A stretch of DNA of 64,000 nt from positions 176,097-240,096 of the forward strand of contig JAIVEN010000045.1 of NCBI GenBank assembly GCA_026686845.1, written 5' to 3'. The DNA is from Adenanthera pavonina. Its lineage: Eukaryota; Streptophyta; Magnoliopsida; Fabales; Fabaceae. Shown piece by piece: positions 48,401-59,400 of the stretch. Under the pieces are notes generated by a model that ran no database searches, had not been told where the DNA came from, and saw only the letters and a program-made list of their open reading frames with translations. A program made the translations under genes and the position numbers. The stretch's first letter is position 1. Each line of letters opens with the position of its first letter.

Positions 48401-50050
48401 TGAATTGTTGTGAGTAAGCCGCATAAACTCCCCTACCTCGCCTAAAATTCCAAATCTTGTGGCATTCTCCTCCTCAGAGACTCCTGATGAATGTTTAGAA
48501 ACCTGGAACTTTCGAACAAAATGAGGTTAAAGCGGAATCTGATTGTGTTCATTTCATCATATAAGGCTCAAATTGGTGTGAGTATTTCGGGATAAAATCA
48601 CTAGCTCACTTCGTTTTGCAAATTTCGTGAGATTTTTCGATTTCTTTTGCTTTTCGTAGCATTTTCATAAAGTTGGATCGTTTGGCCAAAATGGCGTGAT
48701 GATGAAGCCGAATTGTGCAAGTTTCTTCCAGCTGGACTCGACTTGTTGTGAGTAAGCCGCATAAACTCCCTACCTCGCCTAAAATTCCAAAGCTTGTTGC
48801 ATTCTCCTCCTCAGAGGCTCCTGATGAATGTTTAGAAACCTGGAACTTTCGAACAAAATGAGGTTAAAGCGGAATCCGATTGTGTTCATTTCATCATACA
48901 AGGCTCAAATTGGTGTGAGTATTTCGGATAAAAGCACTAGCTCACTTCCTGTTGCAAATTTCGTGAGATTTTCCGATTTCTTTTGCTTTTCATAGCATTT
49001 TCATAAAGTTGGATCGTTTGGCCAAAATGGCGTGATGATGAAGCCGAATGTGCACGTTTCTTCCCAACTAGACTCGAATTGTTGTGAGTAAGCCGCATAA
49101 ACTCCCTACCTCGCCTAAAATTCCAAATCTTGTGGCATTCTCCTCCTCAGAGACTCCTGATGAATGTTTAGAAACCTGGAACTTTCGAACAAAATGAGGT
49201 TTAAAGCGGAATCTGATTGTGTTCATTTCATTATACAAGGCTCAAATTGGGTGTGAGTATTTCGGATAAAATCACTAGCTCACTTCATTTTGCAAATTTC
49301 GTGAGATTTCTCGATTTCTTTTGCTTTTCATAGCATTTTCATAAAGTTGGATCGTTTGGCCAAAATTGGCGTGATGATGAAGCCGAATTGTGCAAGTTTC
49401 TTCCAGCTGGACTCGACTTGTTGTGAGGAAAGCCGCATAAACTCCCTACCTCGCTTAGAATTCCAAATCTTGTGGCATTATCCTCCTTAGAGGCTCCTGA
49501 TGAGTGTTTAGAAACCTGGAACTTTCGAACAAAATGAGGTTAAAGCGGAATCTCTGATTGTGTTCATTTCATCATACCAGGGCTCAAATTGGTGTGAGTA
49601 TTTCGGATATAAAGCACTAGCTCACTTCATGTTGCAATTTCGTGAGATTTTCCGATTTCTTTTGCTTTTCATAGCATTTTCATAAAGTTGGATCGTTTGG
49701 CCAAAATGGCGTGATGATGGGAAGCCGAATTGTGCAAGTTTCTTCCAGCTGGACTCGACCTGTTGTGAGAAAGCCGCATAAACTCCCTACCTCGCTTAGA
49801 ATTCCAAATCTTGTGGCATTCTCCTCCTCAGAGGCTCCTGATGAGTGTTTAGAAACCTGGAACTTTCGAACAAAATGAGGGTAAAGCGGAATCTGATTGT
49901 GTTCATTTCATCATACAAGGCTCAAATTGGTGTGAGTATTTCGGATAAAAGCACTAGCTCACTTCGTGTTGCAAATTTCGTGAGATTTTCTGATTTCTTT
50001 TGCTTTTCATAGCATTTTCATAAAGTTGGATCGTTTATCGTTTGGCCAAA
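43200..50050 (+). repeat. Indel-rich satellite stretch
   Basis: Same dimers, but with many 1-8 bp gains and losses absent from neighbours. Examples: CCAAAATTGGCG (43281), TTGGGTGTGTGAG (44858), GACTGATGTTTGTGAG (45027), TTTGGGCCAAAA (45647), AAGCCCGGAATTG (46009), TTTCCATAAAG (46978) and ATCGTTTATCGTTTGG (50030). Substitution variants remain those of the surrounding family. Either the consensus is poorer here or this stretch has really decayed. No gene is seen. Confidence 0.8.
46990..49790 (+). repeat. Long block duplication, copy 2
   Basis: Partner of 42280-45400. The two copies share subfamily variants but have different single-base indels, e.g. GATGAGAGCCG only in copy 1 (near 44311) and GAATGTGCACG only in copy 2 (near 49048). 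The indels are younger than the duplication, or are consensus errors. Confidence 0.82.
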
Positions 50051-53000
50051 ATGGCGTGATGATGAAGCCGAATTGTGCAAGTTTCTTCCAGCTGGACTCG
50101 ACTTGTTGTGAGTAGGCCGCATAAACTCCCTACCTCGCTTAGAATTCCAAATCTTGTGGCATTCTCCTCCTCAGAGGCTCCTGATGAATGTTTAGAAACC
50201 TGGAACTTTCGAACAAAATGAGGTTAAAGCGGAATCTGATTGTGTTCATTTCATCATACAAGGCTCAAATTGGTGTGAGTATTTCGGATAAAAGCACTAG
50301 CTCACTTCGTGTTGCAAATTTCGTGAGATTTTCCGATTTCTTTTCCTTTTCATAGCATTTTCATAAAGTTGGATCGTTTGGCCAAAATGGCGTGATGATG
50401 AAGCCGAATTGTGCAAGTTTCTTCCAGCTGGACTCGACTTGTTGTGAGTAAGCCGCATAAACTCCCTACCTCGCTTAGAATTCCAAATCTTGTGGCATTC
50501 TCCTCCTCAGAGGCTCCTGATGAGTGTTTAGAAACCTGGAACTTTCGAACAAAATGAGGTTAAAGCGGAATCTGATTGTGTTCATTTCATCATACAAGGC
50601 TCAAATTGGTGTGAGTATTTCGGATAAAAGCACTAGCTCACTTCGTGTTGCAAATTTCGTGAGATTTTCCGATTTCTTTTCCTTTTCATAGCATTTTCAT
50701 AAAGTTGGATCGTTTGGCCAAAATGGCGTGATGATGAAGCCGAATTGTGCAAGTTTCTTCCAGCTGGACTCGACTTGTTGTGAGTAAGCCGCATAAACTC
50801 CCTACCTCGCTTAGAATTCCAAATCTTGTGGCATTCTCCTCCTCAGAGGCTCCTGATGAGTGTTTAGAAACCTGGAACTTTCGAACAAATTGAGGTTAAA
50901 GCGGAATCTGATTGTGTTCATTTCATCATACAAGGCTCAAATTGGTGTGAGTATTTCGGATAAAAGCACTAGCTCACTTCATGTTGCAAATTTCGTGAGA
51001 TTTTCCGATTTCTTTTGCTTTTCATAGCATTTTCATAAAGTTGGATCGTTTGGCCAAAATGGTGTCATGAGGAAGCCGAATTGTGCACATTTCATCCAAC
51101 TAGACTCGAATTGTTGTGAGTAAGCCGCATAAACTCCCTACCTCGCCTAAAATTCCAAATCTTGTGGCATTCTCCACCTTAGAGGCTCCTGATGAATGTT
51201 TAGAAACCTGGAACTTTCGAACAAAATGGGATTAAAGCGGAATCTGATTGTGTTCATTTCATCATACAAGGCTCAAATTGGTGTGAGTATTTCGGATAAA
51301 AGCACTAGCTCACTTCGTGTTGCAAATTTTGTGAGATTTTCCGATTTCTTTTGCTTTTCATAGCATTTTCATAAAGTTGGATCGTTTGGCCAAAATGGCG
51401 TGATGATGAAGCCGAATTGTGCAAGTTTCTTCCAGCTGGACTCGACTTGTTGTGAGTAAGCCGCATAAACTCCCTACCTCGCTTAGAATTCCAAATCTTG
51501 TGGCATTCTCCTCCTCAGAGGCTCCTGATGAATGTTTAGAAACCTGGAACTTTCGAACAAAATGCGATTAAAGCGGAATCCGATTGTGTTCATTTCATCA
51601 TACAAGGCTCAAATTGGTGTGAGTATTTCGGATAAAAGCACTAGCTCACTTCGTGTTGCAAATTTCGTGAGATTTTCCGATTTCTTTTGCTTTTCATAGC
51701 ATTTTCATAAAGTTGGATCGTTTGGCCAAAATTGCGTGATGATGAAGCCGAATTGTGCAAGTTTCTTCCAGCTGGACTCGACTTGTTGTGAGTAAGCCGC
51801 ATAAACTCCCTACCTCGCTTAGAATTCCAAATCTTGTGGCATTCTCCTCCTCAGAGGCTCCTGATGAATGTTTAGAAACCTGGAACTTTCGAACAAAATG
51901 AGGTTAAAGCGGAATCTGATTGTGTTCATTTCATCATACAAGGCTCAAATTGGTGTGAGTATTTCGGATAAAAGCACTAGCTCACTTCATGTTGCAAATT
52001 TCGTGAGATTTTCCGATTTCTTTTGCTTTTCATAGCATTTTCATAAAGTTGGATCGTTTGGCCAAAATGGTGTCATGATGAAGCCGAATTGTGCACGTTT
52101 CTTCCAACTAGACTTGAATTGTTGTGAGTAAGCCGCATAAACTCCCTACCTCGCCTAAAATTCCAAATCTTGTGGCATTCTCCTCCTCAGAGACTCCTGA
52201 TGAATGTTTAGAAACCTGGAACTTTCGAACAAAATGAGGTTAAAGCGGAATCTGATTGTGTTCATTTCATCATATAAGGCTCAAATTGGTGTGAGTATTT
52301 CGGATAAAAGCACTAGCTCACTTCATGTTGCAAATTTCGTGAGATTTTCCGATTTCTTTTGCTTTTCATAGCATTTTCATAAAGTTGGATCGTTTGGCCA
52401 AAATGGTGTCATGATGAAGCCGAACTGTGCAAGTTTCTTCCAACTGGACTCGACTTGTTGTGAGTTAGCCGCATAAACTCCCTACCTCGCCTAAAATTCC
52501 AAATCTTGTTGCATTCTCCTCCTTAGAGGCTCCTGACGAATGTTTAGAAACCTGGAACTTTCGAACAAAATGAGGTTAAAGCGGAATCTGATTGTGTTCA
52601 TTTCATCATATAAGGCTGAAATTGGTGTGAGTATTTAGGATAAAAGCACTAGCTCACTTCGTGTTGCAAATTTCGTGAGATTTTCCGATTTCTTTTGCTT
52701 TTCATAGCATTTTCATAAAGTTGGATCGTTTGGCCAAAATGGCGTGATGATGAAGCCGAATTGTGCAAGTTTCTTCCTGCTGGACTCGACTTGTTGTGAG
52801 TAAGCTGCCTAAACTCCCTACCTCGCTTAGAATTCCAAATCTTGTGGCATTCTCCTCCTCAGAGGCTCCTGATGAATGTTTAGAAACCTGGAACTTTCGA
52901 ACAAAATGAGGTTAAAGCGGAATCCGATGGGTTCATTTCATCATCCATGGCTAAAATTCGTGTGAGGATGTCGGATAAAATTACTAGCTTACTTCGTTTT

Positions 53001-53940
53001 GAAAATTTCGTGAGATTTTCCGATTTCTTTTGCTTTTCATAGCATTTTCATAAAGTTGGATCGTTTGGCCAAAATGGCGTGATGATGAAGCCGAATTGTG
53101 CAAGTTTCTTCCAGCTGGACTCGACTTGTTGTGAGTAAGCCGCATAAACTCCCTACCTCGCCTAAAATTCCAAATCTTGTTGCATTCTCCTCCTTAGAGG
53201 CTCCTGATGAATGTTTAGAAACCTGGAACTTTCGAACAAAATGAGGTTAAAGCGGAATCTGATTGTGTTCATTTCATCATATAAGGCTCAAATTGGTGTG
53301 AGTATTTCGGATAAAAGCACTAGCTCACTTCATGTTGCAAATTTCGTGAGATTTTCTGATTTCTTTTGCTTTCCATAGCATTTTCATAAAGTTGGATCGT
53401 TTGGCCAAAATGGCGTGTTGATGAAGCCGAATCGTGCAAGTTTCTTCCAGCTGGACTCGACTTGTTGTGAGTAAGCCGCATAAACTCCCTACCTCGCTTA
53501 GAATACCAAATCTTGTGGCATTCTCCTCCTCAGAGGCTCCTGATGAATGTTTAGAAACCTGGAACTTTCGAACTAAATGAGGTTAAAGCGGAATCTGATT
53601 GTGTTCATTTCATCATATAAGGCTCAAGTTGGTGTGAGTATTTCGGATAAAAGCACTAGCTCACTTCGTGTTGCAAATTTCGTGAGATTTTCCGATTTCT
53701 TTTGCTTCTCATAGCATTTTCATAAAGTTGGATCGTTTGGCCAAAATGGTGTCATGATGAAGCCGAATTGTGCACGTTTCTTCCAACTAGACTCGAATTG
53801 TTGTGAGTAAGCCGCATAAACTCCCTACCTCGCCTAAAATTCCAAATCTTGTGGCATTCTCCTCCTCAGAGACTCCTGATGAATGTTTAGAAACCTGGAA
53901 CTTTCGAACAAAATGAGGTTAAAGCGGAATCTGATTGTGT
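50050..53940 (+). repeat. Satellite array, regular dimers
   Basis: Indel density falls back to background. Two adjacent dimers share TTTCTTTTCCTTTTC (near 50338 and 50674) and GATGAGTGTTTAG (50520, 50856), a fresh single-dimer duplication. The CATGGCTAAAATTCG / TTACTAGCTTACTTCG subfamily appears near 52950. It is otherwise found only in the right end of the window. Confidence 0.92.
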
Positions 53941-56400
53941 TCATTTCATTATACAAGGCTCAAATTGGTGTGAGTATTTCGGATAAAATCACTAGCTCAC
54001 TTCGTGTTGCAAATTTCGTGAGATTTTTCGATTTCTTTTGCTTTTCATAGCATTTTCATAAAGTTGGATCGTTTGGCCAAAATGGCGTGATGATGAAGCC
54101 GAATTGTGCAAGTTTCTTCCAGCTGGACTCGACTTGTTGTGAGTAAGCCGCATAAACTCCCTACCTCGCTTAGAATTCCAAATCCTGTGGCATTCTCCTC
54201 CTCAGAGACTCCTGATGAATGTTTAGAAACCTGGAACTTTCGAACAAAATGAGATTAAAGCGGAATCCGATTGTGTTCATTTCATCATCCATGGCTCAAA
54301 TTCGTGTGAGGATGTCGGATAAAATCACTAGCTCACTTCGTTTTGCAAATTTCGTGAGATTTTCCAATTTCTTTTGCTTTTCATAGCATTTTCATAAAGT
54401 TGGATCGTTTGGCCAAAATGGTGTCATGATGAAGCCGAATTGTGCACGTTTCTTCCAACTAGACTCGAATTGTTGTGAGTAAGCCGCATAAACTCCCAAG
54501 GTGACTTAAAATTCCAAATCTTGTGGCATTCTCCTCCATAGAGGCTCCTGACGAATGTTTAGAAACCTGGAACTTTCGAACAAAATGAGGTTAAAGCGGA
54601 ATCTGATTGTGTTCATTTCATCATACAAGGCTCAAATTGGTGTGAGTATTTCGGATAAAAGCACTAGCTCACTTCGTGTTGCAAATTTCGTGAGATTTTC
54701 CGATTTCTTTTGCTTTTCATAGCATTTTCATAAAGTTGGATCGTTTGGCCAAAATGGCGTGATGATGAAGCCGAATTGTGCAAGTTTCTTCCAACTGGAC
54801 TCGACTTGTTGTGAGTAAGCCGCATAAACTCCCTACCTCGCCTAAAATTCCAAATCTTGTGGCATTCTCCTCCTCAGAGACTCCTGATGAATGTTTAGAA
54901 ACCTGGAACTTTCAAACAAAATGAGGTTAAAGCGGAATCTGATTGTGTTCATTTCATTATACAAGGCTCAAATTGGTGTGAGTATTTCGGATAAAATCAC
55001 TAGCTCACTTCGTGTTGCAAATTTCGTGAGATTTTTCGATTTCTTTTGCTTTTCATAGCATTTTCATAAAGTTGGATCGTTTGGCCAAAATGGCGTGATG
55101 ATGAAGCCGAATTGTGCAAGTTTCTTCCAGCTGGACTCGACTTGTTGTGAGTAAGCCGCATAAACTCCCTACCTCGCGTAGAATTCCAAATCTTGTGGCA
55201 TTCTCCTCCTTAGAGGCTCCTGATGAATGTTTAGAAACCTGGAACTTTCGAACAAAATGGGGTTAAAGCGGAATCTGATTGTGTTCATTTCATCATATAA
55301 GGCTCAAATTGGTGTGAGTATTTCGGATAAAAGCACTAGCTCACTTCGTGTTGCAAATTTCGTGAGATTTTCCGATTTCTTTTGCTTTTCATAGCATTTT
55401 CATAAAGTTGGATCGTTTGGCCAAAATGGCGTGATGATGAAGCCGAATTGTGCAAGTTTCTTCCAGCTGGACTCGACTTGTTGTGAGTAAGCCGCATAAA
55501 CTCCCTACCTCGCTTAGAATTCCAAATCCTGTGGCATTCTCCTCCTCAGAGACTCCTGATGAATGTTTAGAAACCTGGAACTTTCGAACAAAATGAGATT
55601 AAAGCGGAATCCGATTGTGTTCATTTCATCATCCATGGCTCAAATTCGTGTGAGGATGTCGGATAAAATCACTAGCTCACTTCGTTTTGCAAATTTCGTG
55701 AGATTTTCCAATTTCTTTTGCTTTTCATAGCATTTTCATAAAGTTGGATCGTTTGGCCAAAATGGTGTCATGATGAAGCCGAATTGTGCACGTTTCTTCC
55801 AACTAGACTCGAATTGTTGTGAGTAAGCCGCATAAACTCCCAAGGTGACTTAAAATTCCAAATCTTGTGGCATTCTCCTCCATAGAGGCTCCTGACGAAT
55901 GTTTAGAAACCTGGAACTTTCGAACAAAATGAGGTTTAAAGCGGAATCTGATTGTGTTCATTTCATCATACAAGGCTCAAATTGGTGTGAGTATTTCGGA
56001 TAAAAGCACTAGCTCACTTCGTGTTGCAAATTTCGTGAGATTTTCCGATTTCTTTTGCTTTTCATAGCATTTTCATAAAGTTGGATCGTTTGGCCAAAAT
56101 GGCGTGATGATGAAGCCGAATTGTGCAAGTTTCTTCCAACTGGACTCGACTTGTTGTGAGTAAGCCGCATAAACTCCCTACCTCGCTTAGAATTCCAAAT
56201 CTTGTGGCATTCTCCTCCTCAGAGGCTCCTGATGAATGTTTAGAAACCTGGAACTTTCGAACAAAATGAGGTTAAAGCGGAATCTGATTGTGTTCATTTC
56301 ATTATACAAGGCTCAAATTGGTGTGAGTATTTCGGATAAAATCACTAGCTCACTTCGTGTTGCAAATTTCGTGAGATTTTTCGATTTCTTTTGCTTTTCA
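53940..56400 (+). repeat. 1344-bp (4-dimer) tandem duplication
   Basis: Two consecutive copies at an offset of exactly 1344 bp share CAAATCCTGTGGC (54180 and 55524), TTTTCCAATTTC (54361 and 55705), CCCAAGGTGACTTAAAATTC (54495 and 55839) and CTGACGAATG (54547 and 55891). The copies match from about 54060 to 54840 and diverge from about 56180, where CGCTTAGAATTCC replaces CGCCTAAAATTCC. Confidence 0.9.
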
Positions 56401-59400
56401 TAGCATTTTCATAAAGTTGGATCGTTTGCCCAAAATTGTGTCATGATGAAGCCGAATTGTGCACGTTTCTTCCAACTAGACTTGAATTGTTGTGAGTAAG
56501 CCGCATAAACTCCCTACCTCGCCTAAAATTCCAAATCTTGTGGCATTCTCCTCCTTAGAGGCTCCTGATGAATGTTTAGAAACCTGGAACTTTCGAACAA
56601 AATGAGGTTAAAGCGGAATCTGATTGTGTTCATTTCATCATGCAGGGCTCAAATTGGTGTGAGTATTTCGGATAAAAGCACTAGCTCACTTCATGTTGCA
56701 AATTTCGTGAGATTTTCCGATTTCTTTTGCTTTTCATAGCTTTTTCATAAAGTTAGATCGTTTGGCCAAAATGGCGTGATGATGAAGCCGAATTGTGCAA
56801 GTTTCTTCCAACTGGACTCGACTTGTTGCGAGTAAGCCGCATAAACTCCCTACCTCGCTTAGAATTCCAAATCTTGTGGCATTCTCCTCCTCAGAGGTTC
56901 CTGATGAATGTTTAGAAACCTGGAACTTTCGAACAAAATGAGGTTAAAGCGGAATCTGATTGTGTTCATTTCATCATCCAAGGCTCAAATTGGTGTGAGT
57001 ATTTCGGATAAAATCACTAGCTCACTTCGTGTTGCAAATTTCGTGAGATTTTTCGATTTCTTTTGCTTTTCAAAGCATTTTCATAAAGTTGGATCGTTTG
57101 GCCAAAATGGTGTCATGATGCAGCCGAATTGTGCACGTTTCTTCCAACTAGACTCGAATTGTTGTGAGTAAGCCGCATAAACTCCCTACCTCGCTTGAAA
57201 TTCCAAATCTTGTGGCATTCTCCTCCTTAGAGGCTCCTGATGAATGTTTAGAAAACTGGAACTTTCAAACAAAATGAGGTTAAAGCGGAATCCGATTGTG
57301 TTCATTTCATCATCCATGGCTAAAATTCGTGCGAGGATGTCGGATAAAATCACTAGCTTACTTCGTTTTGCAAATTTCGTGAGATTTTCCAATTTCTTTT
57401 GCTTTTCATAGCATTTTCATAAAGTTGGATCGTTTGGCCAAAATGGTGTCATGATGAAGCCGAATTGTGCACGTTTCTTCCAACTAGACTCGAATTGTTG
57501 TGAGTAAGCCGCATAAACTCCCTACCTCGCCTAAAATTCCAAATCTTGTGGCATTCTCCTCCTTAGAGGCTCCTGATGAATGTTTAGAAACCTGGAACTT
57601 TCGAACAAAATAACGTTAAAGAGGAATCTGATTGTGTTCATTTCATCATCCAAGGCTCAAATTGGTGTGAGTATTTCGGATAAAATCACTAGCTCACTTC
57701 GTGTTGCAAATTTCGTGAGATTTTCCGATTTCTTTTGCATTTCATAGCATTTTCATAAAGTTGGATCGTTTGGCCAAAATGGCGTGATGATGAAGCCGAA
57801 TTGTGCAAGTTTCTTCCAACTGGACTCGACTTGTTGTGAGTAAGCCGCATAAACACCCTACCTCGCTTAGAATTCCAAATCTTGTGGCATTCTCCTCCTC
57901 AGAGGCTCCTGATGAATGTTTAGAAACCTGGAACTTTCGAACAAAATGAGGTTAAAGCGGAATCTGATTGTGTTCATTTCATCATATAAGGCTCAAATTG
58001 GTGTGAGTATTTCGGATAAAAGCACTAGCTCACTTCATGTTGCAAATTTCGTGAGATTTTCCGATTTCTTTTGCTTTTCATAGCATTTTCATAAAGTTGG
58101 ATCGTTTGGCCAAAATGGCGTGATGATGAAGCCGAATTGTGCAAGTTTTTTCCTGCTGGACTCGACTTGTTGTGAGTAAGCTGCCTAAACTCCCTACCTC
58201 GCTTAGAATTCCAAATCTTGTGGCATTCTCCTCCTCAGAGGCTCCTGATGAATGTTTAGAAACCTGGAACTTTCGAACAAAATGAGGTTAAAGCGGAATC
58301 CGATGTGTTCATTTCATCATCCATGGCTAAAATTCGTGTGAGGATGTCGGATAAAATTACTAGCTTACTTCGTTTTGAAAATTTCGTGAGATTTTCCGAT
58401 TTCTTTTGCTTTTCATAGCTTTTTCATAAAGTTGAGTCGTTTGGCCAAAATGGCGTGATGATGAAGCTGAATTGTGCAAGTTTCTTCCAGCTGGACTCGA
58501 CTTGTTGTGAGTAAGCCGCATAAACTCCCTACCTCGCCTAAAATTCAAAATCTTGTTGCATTCTCCTCCTTAGAGGCTCCTGATGAATGTTTAGAAACCT
58601 GGAACTTTCAAACAAAATGAGGTTAGAGCAGAATCCGATGTGTTCATTTCATCATCCATGGCTAAAATTCGTTTGAGGATGTCGGATAAAATTACTAGCT
58701 TACTTCGTTTTGAAAATTTCGTGAGATTTTCCGATTTCTTTTGCTTTTCATAGCTTTTTCATAAAGTTGAATCGTTTGGCCATAACGGCGTGATGATGAA
58801 GCCGAATTGTGCAAGTTTCTTCTAACTGGACTCGACTTGTTGTGAGTAAGCCGCATAAACTCCCTACCACGATTAGAATTCCAAATCTTGTGGCATTCTC
58901 CTCCTCAGAGGCTCCTGATGAATGTTTAGAAACCTGGAACTTTCGAACAAAATGAGGTTAAAGCGGAATCTGATTGTGTTCATTTCATTATACAAGGCTC
59001 AAATTGGTGTGAGTATTTCGGATAAAATCACTAGCTCACTTCGTGTTGCAAATTTCGTGAGATTTTTTTGATTTCTTTTGCTTTTCAAAGCATTTTCATA
59101 AAGTTGGATCGTTTGGCCAAAATGGTGTCATGATGAAGCCGAATTGTGCACGTTTCTTCCAACTAGACTCGAATTGTTGTGAGTAAGCCGCATAAACTCC
59201 CTACCTCGCCTAAAATTCCAAATCTTGTGGCATTCTCCTCCTTAGAGGCTCCTGATGAATGTTTAGAAACCTGGAACTTTCGAACAAAATGAGGTTAAAG
59301 CGGAATCTGATTGTGTTCATTTCATCATGCAGGGCTCAAATTGGTGTGAGTATTTCGGATAAAAGCACTAGCTCACTTCATGTTGCAAATTTCGTGAGAT

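Noticed and set aside
43200..50050. A distinct satellite family in the indel-rich stretch
   Set aside because: Substitution variants and unit order are those of the flanking HOR family; only small indels differ.
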